A stretch of DNA of 19,551 bases from DATKIY01 sp035543875 (lineage in GTDB: Bacteria > Actinomycetota > Actinomycetes > JAHEKZ01). Shown here piece after piece: positions 5,620-13,677 of this stretch (position 1 is its first letter; every line of letters starts with the position of its first letter). The DNA is taken from contig DATKIY010000168.1 of NCBI GenBank assembly GCA_035543875.1, positions 1 through 19,551 of the forward strand. Reading direction: 5' to 3'. The notes under the pieces are model-generated. The model was not told where the DNA came from. It saw only the letters and a program-made list of their open reading frames with translations, and searched no databases. A program made the translations under genes and the position numbers.

Positions 5620-8600
5620 CTAGTCCGCAAAAGCTTCAGCGACAAGTTCGCGTTGCTCCCGCTCGTGCGCGTGCGCCGAGCCGGTTGCGGCCGCTGAGCT
5701 AGCCGCGCGTGAGATCCGCTTGAGCGGTTGTCCGAGCGCCTCGACCAACGACAGGCCCATGAATGGCCACGCACCTTGGTTGGCCGGTTCCTCTTGAACC
5801 CAGCGAAGCTCAACGCTGCCGTAGCGAGCCACAGCTCTAAAGATTTCGTTTGTGGCAAGCGGGTACAGGCGTTCGACTCTGACCAGTGCGGTGTCGGTGA
5901 TGTTGTTGTCGGCGCGGTACTTGGCAAGGTCGTAGTAGACTTTGCCGCTGCTCAACAAGACCTTTCGCACCCGCTCCGGCTCGACTGTCTCGTCCGGGAA
6001 CACCGGGTTGAAATGACCTTGAGTGAGCGCATCGACACCACTTGCGGCGGCCTTCAAGCGCAACATTGACTTGGGAGTGAAGACGACCAGCGGGCGACGA
6101 ACTGGAGACAGCGCCTGCCAGCGCAGCAGGTGGAAGTAGTTCGCCGGTGTCGTGAGGTTGGCGATGGTCATGTTGTCCTGCGCACCGAGCTGCATGAACC
6201 GCTCGATCCGGGCCGACGAGTGGTCTGGGCCCTGTCCTTCATACCCGTGGGGAAGCAGCATGACGACGCTGGAGCGCTGGCCCCACTTCTGCTCACCCGA
6301 AGAGATGAACTCGTCGACGATCGTCTGGGCACCGTTGGTGAAGTCACCGAACTGTGCCTCCCACAGCACCAATGCCTCAGGTCGCGCCACGGAGTAGCCG
6401 TACTCGAACCCAACCGCGGCAAACTCCGAGAGGGGGGAGTCGTACACGTACAGCTTCGCCCCGTTCTCGTAGCACCGTTTGAGTGGCTTGAAAGCCCAGC
6501 CGGTTACTCGGTCGATGATGACCATGTGGCGCTGGCCGAACGTGCCGCGACGCGAGTCCTGACCTGCCAGTCGCACGGAAACGCCGTTGGTCAAGAGCGA
6601 GCCGATGGCCAGGGTTTCGGCGAACGCCCAGTCGATGGTGCCGTTTTGCACCATCTCCGCTCGACGCTGCAGCTGGGGCGCGAGGCGCGGGTGAACGGTA
6701 AAGCCTTCGGGCAGGTTGAGCTGGGTCGCAACGACTCGGTCGATGACGTCGCGGGTGACGGCGGTTTCGACGTCACGCTCGGGAGTCTGCGGAGCCAGCG
6801 TCACCTCGCCGCGTTGCTCAACTTCTGTTGCGGGCTCAGCCTCGTCGGGTCGTTCGACGGCCGCTCGAGACTCGGTGAAGACCTTCTCGAGCTGTTCTTG
6901 GTAGTCGCGAAGAGCGGCTTCGGCCTCTTCGACTGAGATGTCACCGCGACCGATAAGCGCCTCGGTGTAGAGCTTACGAACGGACCTCTTGGCATCGATG
7001 AGGTTGTACATGAGTGGTTGTGTCAATGACGGGTCGTCTGCTTCGTTGTGTCCTCGACGTCGGTAGCAAAGCAGGTCGATGACCACGTCTTTCTTAAATG
7101 CCTGTCGAAACTCGAACGCGGCGTGTGCAACGCGAAGTACTGCCTCAGGGTCGTCGCCATTGACGTGGAAGATGGGGGCTTGAACGGCCCGTGCAACGTC
7201 GGTGGCGTACACGCTTGAGCGAGCGGCAGCTGGGGCGGTGGTGAACCCCACCTGGTTATTGACCACGACGTGGACCGTGCCGCCGGTGCGGTATCCCCGC
7301 AGCTGGGATAGTTCGAGCGTCTCGGCCACTACACCCTGACCGGAGAAAGCCGCGTCGCCGTGCAGCAGGAGCGGCAGAACAGTGAAACCGGACTCACCCA
7401 GTCCAAGCAGATCCTGCTTGGCTCGCGCGGAACCTTCGAGTACCGGACTGACGGCTTCCAGATGGCTGGGGTTGGACACCAACGTTACGGCGATCTTTGA
7501 ACCATCGGGTGCTTTGAAGGTGCCCTCTGCCCCAAGGTGGTACTTCACGTCGCCGGAACCTTGCACGGCCTCGACATCAAGGTTGCCCTCGAACTCGCGG
7601 AAGATCTGACCGTACGACTTGCCGACGATGTTCGCCAAGACATTGAGTCGGCCACGGTGAGGCATCCCGATCGTGACTTCATGGAGTCCGGACTGAGCGG
7701 CCGAAGCCAAGATCTCGTCGAGCAGCGGAATAACTGACTCGCTGCCTTCGAGCGAGAAACGCTTTTGTCCAACGAACTTTGTCTGCAGGAACGTTTCAAA
7801 AGCCTCAGCTGCATTCAGTCTGCGCAGGATGTGAAGCTGTTCCTCGCGGCCGGGGCGCTCGTGTCCTCGTTCGAACCGGGCCTGAATCCACTGTCGTTGT
7901 TCAGGGTCTTGGATGTGCATGTACTCGATGCCGGTCGTGCGTGCGTAGGAGTCGCGCAGCACGCCAAGAATCTCTCGAAGCATCATGAGTGGCTTGCCGC
8001 CGAAGCCGCCAGTTGCGAACTCGCGGTCGAGGTCCCACATGGTCAGGCCATGGTTGACAAGGTCAAGGTCGGGATGACGTCGTTGCTTGTACTCCAGCGG
8101 GTTGGTGTCAGCCATCAAGTGGCCGCGCACCCGGTAGGCATGAATGAGCTCTTGGACGCGCGCCGTCTTGTTGACGTCGTCGTCGTGTGACGCGGTGATG
8201 TCTTGCACCCAGCGAATCGGCTCATACGGAATTCGCATGGCGGAAAAGATGCCGTCGTAGAAGTCGTCCTCACCGAGGAGCATGGCGTGGATGCGGCGCA
8301 GGAAGTCGCCGGACTGCGCGCCTTGGATGATCCGGTGGTCGTAGGTGGACGTAAGCGTGAGGATCTTGCTGACTGCTAGCCGAGCCAAGGTCTCTGAGGA
8401 CGCGCCTTGGTACTCGGCCGGATACTCCAGTGCACCCACTCCGACGATTGCGCCCTGTCCCTGCATGAGCCGAGGCACTGAGTGCACCGTGCCTATCGTT
8501 CCTGGGTTCGTGAGGCTAATAGTGGTGCCAGCGAAGTCGTCTGCGGTGAGCTTTCCGCCACGGGCGCGACGAACGACGTCTTCATAGGCCGCCCAGAACT

Positions 8601-9273
8601 GCGTGAAGTCCATGTCCTCGGCTGCCTTCACCGAAGGAACGACCAGTTGGCGGGTGCCATCGGGCTTCTGCAAGTCGATGGCGAGTCCAAGGTTCACATG
8701 TTCTGGCTTGACGACAACTGGCTTGCCATCGACCTCTGCGTAGGAGGCGTTCAACTCAGGCATCGCTTTCAGCGCCCGGATGACCGCCCACGCAATGATG
8801 TGGGTGAACGAAATCTTGCCGCCCCGGCTGCGCTTGAGATGGTTGTTGACGACGATCCGGTTGTCGATCAGCAGCTTGGCTGGAACTCCACGAACACTCG
8901 TGGCTGTTGGGACGGCTAGCGAAGCCTCCATGTTGGTGACAACGCGCGCTGCCGGCCCGCGAAGAACCTGAGTGTCTTGGCTCGCGGCAGGCGGGCGCGG
9001 CGCTGCGGGCTGCGAGGTTGGGGTGGATGGTGTGGGTGGTGTGGCGGAGGGAACGAGCGCGGGTGGCGGAGCCGGCTCGACGCGAACCGCAGAGGTATCG
9101 ACTGGTGGTGCGGCAGCTCGCGCGGTTGCCGGAGCGGCTTCGGAGGGCCGGTAGTCCTCAAAGAATCCATGCCAGGCTGGATCGACGGATCCTGGATCAG
9201 TGAGGTACTGCTGATAGAGCTCATCAACGAGCCACTGATTTGGCCCAAACTCTTGGTTCGGCTGCGTGCTCAC
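5620..9273 (-). CDS. kgd: Multifunctional 2-oxoglutarate decarboxylase/dehydrogenase E1-E2 (Kgd)
   Basis: The gene encodes 1217 residues, close to the mycobacterial Kgd length (about 1230). It fuses an E2-like succinyltransferase to a thiamine-diphosphate E1 and lacks a lipoyl domain, as in other Actinobacteria. It feeds the TCA cycle from 2-oxoglutarate, with lipoyl supplied by a separate E2. In order: an N-terminal docking helix (PNQWLVDELYQQY, 11-23); a Pro/Ala linker (about 45-110); the E2 catalytic core ending in STYDHRIIQG with catalytic H313; and the E1 region, with IGMPHRGRLNVL (535-546), the cofactor segment GDAAFSGQG (639-647) and RGHNEADDPSLTQP (740-753). All active-site motifs are intact. 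The start is GTG 9273 behind GAGGGA (plus 9283-9288) with a 9-bp spacer. The DUF6104 gene follows after 3 bp. In mycobacteria this enzyme is inhibited by GarA; no GarA gene is in the window. Confidence 0.97.
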   Translation of the reverse strand: MSTQPNQEFGPNQWLVDELYQQYLTDPGSVDPAWHGFFEDYRPSEAAPATARAAAPPVDTSAVRVEPAPPPALVPSATPPTPSTPTSQPAAPRPPAASQDTQVLRGPAARVVTNMEASLAVPTATSVRGVPAKLLIDNRIVVNNHLKRSRGGKISFTHIIAWAVIRALKAMPELNASYAEVDGKPVVVKPEHVNLGLAIDLQKPDGTRQLVVPSVKAAEDMDFTQFWAAYEDVVRRARGGKLTADDFAGTTISLTNPGTIGTVHSVPRLMQGQGAIVGVGALEYPAEYQGASSETLARLAVSKILTLTSTYDHRIIQGAQSGDFLRRIHAMLLGEDDFYDGIFSAMRIPYEPIRWVQDITASHDDDVNKTARVQELIHAYRVRGHLMADTNPLEYKQRRHPDLDLVNHGLTMWDLDREFATGGFGGKPLMMLREILGVLRDSYARTTGIEYMHIQDPEQRQWIQARFERGHERPGREEQLHILRRLNAAEAFETFLQTKFVGQKRFSLEGSESVIPLLDEILASAAQSGLHEVTIGMPHRGRLNVLANIVGKSYGQIFREFEGNLDVEAVQGSGDVKYHLGAEGTFKAPDGSKIAVTLVSNPSHLEAVSPVLEGSARAKQDLLGLGESGFTVLPLLLHGDAAFSGQGVVAETLELSQLRGYRTGGTVHVVVNNQVGFTTAPAAARSSVYATDVARAVQAPIFHVNGDDPEAVLRVAHAAFEFRQAFKKDVVIDLLCYRRRGHNEADDPSLTQPLMYNLIDAKRSVRKLYTEALIGRGDISVEEAEAALRDYQEQLEKVFTESRAAVERPDEAEPATEVEQRGEVTLAPQTPERDVETAVTRDVIDRVVATQLNLPEGFTVHPRLAPQLQRRAEMVQNGTIDWAFAETLAIGSLLTNGVSVRLAGQDSRRGTFGQRHMVIIDRVTGWAFKPLKRCYENGAKLYVYDSPLSEFAAVGFEYGYSVARPEALVLWEAQFGDFTNGAQTIVDEFISSGEQKWGQRSSVVMLLPHGYEGQGPDHSSARIERFMQLGAQDNMTIANLTTPANYFHLLRWQALSPVRRPLVVFTPKSMLRLKAAASGVDALTQGHFNPVFPDETVEPERVRKVLLSSGKVYYDLAKYRADNNITDTALVRVERLYPLATNEIFRAVARYGSVELRWVQEEPANQGAWPFMGLSLVEALGQPLKRISRAASSAAATGSAHAHEREQRELVAEAFAD

Positions 9274-9307
9274 CTTGCCGGGTCCCTCACTTGCATCGGA
9301 TGGTGCT

Positions 9308-9351
9308 CAGACCTGCTTCAGACCTGCTTCAAGCGTGCTCCAGGTCTGCTT
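9308..9351. repeat. 11-bp tandem repeat, four units, upstream of kgd
   Basis: Plus-strand units are CAGACCTGCTT (9308-9318), CAGACCTGCTT (9319-9329), CAAGCGTGCTC (9330-9340, degenerate) and CAGGTCTGCTT (9341-9351), followed by a CAGATCATGAC remnant. The period is about one helical turn, so repeated contacts would lie on the same DNA face. The array lies 35 bp upstream of the kgd start codon, with the ribosome-binding site in between. It may be an operator array or part of the leader. Confidence 0.7.
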
Positions 9352-9367
9352 CAGATCATGACTAGCG

Positions 9368-9381
9368 GGCGGTTGGCCGCC
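9368..9381 (-). other. GC hairpin between the S8 peptidase and kgd genes
   Basis: GGCGG, a four-base TTGG loop, then CCGCC forms a tight stem, extendable by one G-T pair. It follows the subtilisin stop codon by about 50 bp on the minus strand. It lacks a clear T-tract, so it may be a weak terminator or an RNA-stabilising element. Confidence 0.35.
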
Positions 9382-9395
9382 TCAGCCTATCGCTG

Positions 9396-9413
9396 ACCGG
9401 TGCCGCAACCGGT
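9396..9413 (-). terminator. Possible terminator-like hairpin after the S8 peptidase gene
   Basis: ACCGGT, a six-base GCCGCA loop, then ACCGGT forms a six-pair stem about 16 bp past the subtilisin stop codon. With the second hairpin at 9368-9381 it may end the amidohydrolase-peptidase transcript. No T-run follows, so the call is tentative. Confidence 0.35.
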
Positions 9414-9428
9414 ACCTGAAGCCGTGCG

Positions 9429-11423
9429 TCAAGCGCCAGTCCGAAAGCCAATTCGCGTTTCACCGAGACTGGCACCTTGATCGGTCCGCAGGTCACTCAG
9501 AATCAGGGCATAACGTCGATTCGGACGAAGCAGAGCAGTGGGGTCGACCGTCAGAACGTGACTGACGGCGTCATAGGCAAACGAACGCGATACCCGCGCT
9601 CCGGTCGCTCCGTCGATCAGCCGCAACCGGTTGGGGTTGATCGACGATGGCAAGAGGTCGCGCCCCAGCGTGACGACCAGACTGCCGCCCCGGTCCACCT
9701 CAGTTTGGTTGGGTTGCGGGCTGGCATCAACCACGACGGGCCGGGGTCCATCACCGACAGTTGCCGTCGCACGCTGTGGTCCAGCTGATGTCTTGACGAC
9801 GTACTGGCCAGGCCCGCGGGTTGGTTCGTTGTTGCTTATTCGGACATAGAAAGTGGCGCCAGTCTTGATCGTGGTGTGCTCGGTACCGCTGCCTTTTGAG
9901 CGGTCGACCCGCCGGATCAGGTGCAGGTTGGCGTCGTAGACCTCCATTCGAAGATCACCTCGGAGCACTCCTTGTTTCGATCGAGACAACTTGGCTTCGA
10001 CCGTGACTTCCTTGATCGACGCCGAGTGGTACACCAGCCACGGGCTAGCGCCTTCTGGATCGAGCGCACCATCGGTGCGACGGTCGAGGGTCCGGGCGGT
10101 GGTCGGTATCCCGGCTTTCCCACCGGTGCGTGCAGCTGCCGACTCCGAGATCTTGCCGCCCAGAGCACCGTCGACGTCGACCACACCAAAGCCGGTGTAC
10201 GGATCAGGTCCGATCGCGCCAGCGTCAGCCGTCGACCGCAGGAGGGTGGCTCGGATCTTTTCGGGCTCCCAGCGGGGGTGTGCGTCGATAAGTAGCGCGA
10301 CCGCGCCGGTGACCAGGGGGGCCGAGAACGAAGTGCCGCTCCCGATGCCATATCGATTGCCGGGGAGCGTGGAGGCGATGTTCCAGCCTGGAGCCACCAC
10401 GTCGACCCAGTCGCCGCGTTCACTGAACCAGGCGAGCTGGTCACGGTCATCGGTCGCGCCGACCGCAACGACGGAGGGGTAGGCGGCCGGATACGTCTTG
10501 CGTGTGGAACCCCCGTTTCCGCTCGATGCGACGACCACAACATCGTGGCGTTCGGCGTACCTCACGGCATCACGCGTTACCCGGCTTGCTCCAACGCCGC
10601 CGAGAGACAAGTTAATGACATCAGCGTGGTTGTTGGTGGCCCATCGGATTCCCCGGGCGACATCCGAGTCCCGCCCGTATCCGCGTGTGTTGAGAACGCG
10701 CACTGGAAGGATGCTGGCTCGGCTTGCACCAGCGATTCCGCGGTGGTTACCGCGGCGAGCGGCGATGATGCCCGCCGAGAATGTTCCGTGTCCGTTGGGG
10801 TCGTACGCAGACTGGTCGTTGTCGACGAAGTCGTGGCCTTTCAGGACTTTCCCCAGATCGGGGTGGGACGCGTCGACCCCGGTGTCGACCACAGCGACAG
10901 TGACGCCGGCACCTGACTGACGATTCCATGCTTGTGGGAAGTCCATGGTTTGTCGCAGGTACGACTGATAGTGGTCGTACGCAGGGTCGTTCGCCTGCGC
11001 GTAGCTCACGCGGTCGTGGTCGACTCTGGCGATTGACGGGTCACCCCGAAGCGCTTGTCGGTCTTGGTGGTCCTTGACGCGCACAGATACCCACCGACCA
11101 CCAAGTGACCGAACGTGACCAGCCACGAGCCCGCGAGCCTGCACGGCCAGGCGACGTCCGACCAATGACGGCGCAGCAAACTTCACCAGCATGCGGCGAC
11201 CTGAGACGGCACGAGAGGAGCGCACGTCGGGTTGGACTACGTGAAAGTCCACGGGCTGAAGGTTGGTCCAGTGAAGGTGAGCGCCGGAAACGCGCGCGGG
11301 AGTTCCGATGGACTGCGCTTCCGCAGCCTGCGTGGGAAGGGTGAGACCGAAACAGGCGATCAGAGCGAGACCGACGAGGCTGGTTGATCGTGCTGCTCGC
11401 TGGGCACTAGGACGACGCTGCAT
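9429..11423 (-). CDS. Secreted subtilisin-like serine peptidase (S8) with C-terminal Ig-like domain
   Basis: The gene encodes 664 residues from ATG 11423, with AGGAG four bases upstream (plus 11428-11432). An N-terminal signal peptide has basic residues, a hydrophobic core SLVGLALIACFGLTL and a likely cut after TQAAEA. Residues about 45-145 look like a propeptide (inhibitor) region. The S8 catalytic domain has D180 in VAVVDTGVDASHPDLG, H212 in NGHGTFSAG, an oxyanion Asn in SSGNGG (N303) and nucleophile S365 in GSGTSFSAP. A beta-rich linker domain (about 460-545) resembles pre-peptidase C-terminal domains. The last 100 residues (VVVDASPQPNQTEVDRGGSL to the end) look like a Big_5/SbsA-type Ig-like fold. 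No LPxTG or transmembrane anchor was seen, so it is probably released or wall-associated. It overlaps the upstream amidohydrolase gene by 17 bp. Confidence 0.93.
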   Translation of the reverse strand: MQRRPSAQRAARSTSLVGLALIACFGLTLPTQAAEAQSIGTPARVSGAHLHWTNLQPVDFHVVQPDVRSSRAVSGRRMLVKFAAPSLVGRRLAVQARGLVAGHVRSLGGRWVSVRVKDHQDRQALRGDPSIARVDHDRVSYAQANDPAYDHYQSYLRQTMDFPQAWNRQSGAGVTVAVVDTGVDASHPDLGKVLKGHDFVDNDQSAYDPNGHGTFSAGIIAARRGNHRGIAGASRASILPVRVLNTRGYGRDSDVARGIRWATNNHADVINLSLGGVGASRVTRDAVRYAERHDVVVVASSGNGGSTRKTYPAAYPSVVAVGATDDRDQLAWFSERGDWVDVVAPGWNIASTLPGNRYGIGSGTSFSAPLVTGAVALLIDAHPRWEPEKIRATLLRSTADAGAIGPDPYTGFGVVDVDGALGGKISESAAARTGGKAGIPTTARTLDRRTDGALDPEGASPWLVYHSASIKEVTVEAKLSRSKQGVLRGDLRMEVYDANLHLIRRVDRSKGSGTEHTTIKTGATFYVRISNNEPTRGPGQYVVKTSAGPQRATATVGDGPRPVVVDASPQPNQTEVDRGGSLVVTLGRDLLPSSINPNRLRLIDGATGARVSRSFAYDAVSHVLTVDPTALLRPNRRYALILSDLRTDQGASLGETRIGFRTGA

Positions 11424-12549
11424 GGTGCTCCTGATCGGAAGGTTCGGCCGGCTTAGACGGTCGAGTCTCGAGGCCGGTAATGCTGGCCACGACTAAGTCG
11501 CCGAGCGTTTCGAGGTGGTAGCCACCTTCTTGGACGGCGACGGTCGGCAGCGCCAGACCAGCCATGGCCGTGCCAGCGCCCTCGTAGCCCGTCGCTGTTA
11601 CTCGAAGTGGACTCTCCGGGTCGTCGGCAGCCGCGTCGACGCCGAGGGAAACCACGAGGGCATCCGCCCCAAAGTCCTTGGCATCGGCCACTAGTTGATG
11701 GACTGCCTCAAGCCATGGCTCATCGCCCAGGCCTTCGGCTAGCGGGATGTTTCGGTTGGTACCCACCGCGTTACCGCGGCCTCGTTCATCTGCATGTCCG
11801 ACGTAGTGCGGGAACCAACCGGCTGCCGGATCGACGTGCAGCGACCCGTAGAACACGTCGGCGCGGTCGTAGAACAGAGCTTGCGTTCCGTTTCCGTGGT
11901 GGGCGTCAATGTCGATGACGGCGACGCGCTCGAACCCTTGTGTGCGCAGGTTGTTGGCGGCCACCGCAGCATTGTTGAGGTAGCACGATCCGCCGTAGCC
12001 GTCGCGTGTGGCGTGATGACCAGGTGGTCGACACAACGCGTACGCGACCTGCACCCGACCGGATGCCCATGCGGCGGAAACAAGATCCACAGCGGTGAGC
12101 GCGGCGTCCACCGCGCCACGTGCCGCTTCCCAAGTACCCGGTCCGACCAGCGTCATCGTGTCGTAGGCAAAGTGGCCAGCTCGGCCGTGGACGCCGGTCG
12201 GGAGACCCACATCCATACCCGCCAGATAAGCGGGTGTGGGGAACAGATACGGCACGATGCGGTCTTGGCCAGGGTTTTCCAGAAAGCCCGCCTCAACCCA
12301 CTCGGCGTAGCCGTCCCTGAGCCAGTCGACAAGCTGCGGATTGTGGACGGCGACCAGGGCATCGTCGGCATGGGCGACGGCCGCTACCTCCGGCGCGCCG
12401 GCGGCCGAAAGCGCGTCCCGAATGATCGTGGCTCGGGCTGCCACTTCGGTGCCGATCGTGGGAACGCCGACCCAGATTTCGCCTTTGGGTTCGTGACGCG
12501 TGCAGTCGTTCGACCAAATAAACGGAGTCGTCAAGGTCACAGGCGGCAT
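11407..12549 (-). CDS. Class II histone-deacetylase-like amidohydrolase (acetylpolyamine amidohydrolase family)
   Basis: The gene encodes 380 residues from ATG 12549. GTG 12540, three codons later, is a possible alternative, and neither has a strong Shine-Dalgarno. The open frame runs further upstream to 13407, but that part lies antisense to the divergent peptidase gene and has no HDAC homology. The fold is the arginase/deacetylase type: tandem histidines in RPPGHHA (H178, H179), zinc ligands D215 and H217 in DIDAHHGNG, D305 in SLGVDAAADDP, and the catalytic Tyr in EGGYH (Y344). These enzymes remove acetyl or other acyl groups from polyamines, amino compounds or proteins in the cytosol. The N-terminal FIWSNDCTRHEP is typical of the bacterial class II branch. 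The gene is divergent to the P1 peptidase and overlaps the downstream S8 gene. The substrate is unknown. Confidence 0.92.
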   Translation of the reverse strand: MPPVTLTTPFIWSNDCTRHEPKGEIWVGVPTIGTEVAARATIIRDALSAAGAPEVAAVAHADDALVAVHNPQLVDWLRDGYAEWVEAGFLENPGQDRIVPYLFPTPAYLAGMDVGLPTGVHGRAGHFAYDTMTLVGPGTWEAARGAVDAALTAVDLVSAAWASGRVQVAYALCRPPGHHATRDGYGGSCYLNNAAVAANNLRTQGFERVAVIDIDAHHGNGTQALFYDRADVFYGSLHVDPAAGWFPHYVGHADERGRGNAVGTNRNIPLAEGLGDEPWLEAVHQLVADAKDFGADALVVSLGVDAAADDPESPLRVTATGYEGAGTAMAGLALPTVAVQEGGYHLETLGDLVVASITGLETRPSKPAEPSDQEHHAASS

Positions 12550-12558
12550 GATGTCACG

Positions 12559-13644
12559 GTGCCACGACCTCGTGATCTCGGTATCGCCATCGGACCTCTG
12601 CCCACTGGCCCCACAAACTCGCTCCTTGATGTCCAAGGGGTCGGGGTGGGCCATCGCACTGTTTGGCGCGATGAGCCGCCGCCTCCGGCCGGCCGGGGGA
12701 TCGCCCGAACCGGTGTCACCGTCATCGATCCGGGTGGCGACCCGTTCGAGGAGCCGATGCCGTTTGGTGCGGCCGCGCTCAATGGTGCTGGCGAGATGAC
12801 AGGGTTCATCACCGCCAAGGAGTGGGGTCTGCTCGAGTCGGCCATCTTCTTGACATCGTCGATGCAGGTTGGTCGCGTGTACGACGCCGCGTGCGAGCTT
12901 GCGATGGAACGCAACCATCGCATCGGGAGCGACGACGTCATGTTGCCCGTCGTTGCTGAGTGCGACGACTCGTTCGTCAGTGACTGCCGCTCGATGCAGG
13001 TGGGCAAGGACGATGTTCGGGCCGCATGGGACCAGGCGCGCGCCTCGGTGGGGTCCGGCCAACCACCCGAAGAAGGTGCGGTTGGCTCGGGTACCGGCAT
13101 GGCCTGCATGGATTTTAAGGGCGGGATCGGTACCTCTTCGCGGGTCGTTCCATCTGGTCACACGGTCGGCGTGCTGCTGATGGCCAACTTCGGGGAGTTC
13201 GACCGTCTCACCATTGATGGTGTTCGGATGTCCGGTTTGATCGAGTCGCCAGAGGACTACGACAAGTCTGTCGCCAGCAATCCGGGCCCCAAGGGTTCCT
13301 GCATCGTTGTGGTCGGCACCGACGCTCCGATCGACCACGCCGGCTGCGAGCGACTTGCGCGACGGGCGGGCCTTGGGCTGGCTCGCACGGGCTCGACCGC
13401 GCACCACGGCAGCGGCGAGATTTTCATGGCGTTCGCCACTGGACTACGTGCCCCGCGCAAAACCGCGAGCGCCGTCCCGCTGATTTCGGGAAGTGAGCTC
13501 GACGACTTTTTTGCCGCCGTCATCGACGCGACCGAAGAGGCTGTGCTCGGGTCGATGTTCAGCTCACCAACCGTCGTCGGACGAGACGGCAACACGCTGT
13601 ACGGACTACCGGTCGACCAAGTGGTCGGCCTACTCCGCCGCTAG
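12559..13644 (+). CDS. P1-family (DmpA/BapA-like) aminopeptidase, self-processing Ntn-type
   Basis: The gene encodes 361 residues from GTG 12559, chosen because the family begins with a stretch like PRPRDLGIAIGPLPTGPTNS. The much longer open frame (from 11794) is antisense to the amidohydrolase. DmpA-type enzymes release N-terminal D/L- or beta-amino acids from peptides and amides. They mature by cleavage before a nucleophile Ser. Here the predicted cut is between G246 and S247 in KGSCIVVVGTDAPI. Other hallmarks are LDVQGVGVGH, GSGTGMACMDFKGGIGTSSR (176-195), ARRAGLGLARTGS (267-279), and S285 with E287 in GSGEIFMAFATG. No signal peptide was seen, so it is probably cytosolic. Only 9 bp separate its start codon from that of the divergent deacetylase-like gene. 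A terminator-like hairpin follows it. Confidence 0.93.
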   Translation: MPRPRDLGIAIGPLPTGPTNSLLDVQGVGVGHRTVWRDEPPPPAGRGIARTGVTVIDPGGDPFEEPMPFGAAALNGAGEMTGFITAKEWGLLESAIFLTSSMQVGRVYDAACELAMERNHRIGSDDVMLPVVAECDDSFVSDCRSMQVGKDDVRAAWDQARASVGSGQPPEEGAVGSGTGMACMDFKGGIGTSSRVVPSGHTVGVLLMANFGEFDRLTIDGVRMSGLIESPEDYDKSVASNPGPKGSCIVVVGTDAPIDHAGCERLARRAGLGLARTGSTAHHGSGEIFMAFATGLRAPRKTASAVPLISGSELDDFFAAVIDATEEAVLGSMFSSPTVVGRDGNTLYGLPVDQVVGLLRR

Positions 13645-13654
13645 GGCTTTACTC

Positions 13655-13673
13655 CAGCTTTTGGCAAGAGCTG
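13655..13673. terminator. Terminator-like hairpin between convergent genes
   Basis: CAGCTTTT, a GGC loop, then AAGAGCTG gives an eight-pair stem with one T-G pair. It fills most of the 33-bp gap between the P1 peptidase stop (+) and the Rieske gene stop (-). A position between two convergent stops suits a bidirectional terminator. The inner A-T pairs would serve as a short U-rich side for either direction, and no long external T-run is present. Confidence 0.55.
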
Positions 13674-13677
13674 TTGA

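Noticed and set aside
5428..5697. Plus-strand open frames over 5405-5697
   Set aside because: They are antisense to the DUF6104 gene and the kgd tail. The minus-strand reading matches a known small family over its full length.
6130..6936. 268-codon plus-strand frame inside kgd
   Set aside because: It is a shadow of a high-GC coding frame: no start signal, no domain, and fully antisense to kgd E1 motifs.
9274..9428. Strong sigma-70-type promoter for kgd
   Set aside because: TTGACG-like and CATGAT-like words occur, but no pair has acceptable spacing, so none was called.
11794..12558. Upstream extension of the P1 peptidase frame to 11794
   Set aside because: It is antisense to the deacetylase-like gene. 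The family N terminus (PRPRDLG...) begins at GTG 12559.
12550..13407. Upstream extension of the deacetylase-like frame to 13407 (666 codons)
   Set aside because: The extra 286 codons run antisense to the P1 peptidase and show no domain. HDAC-like homology begins at the internal ATG 12549.
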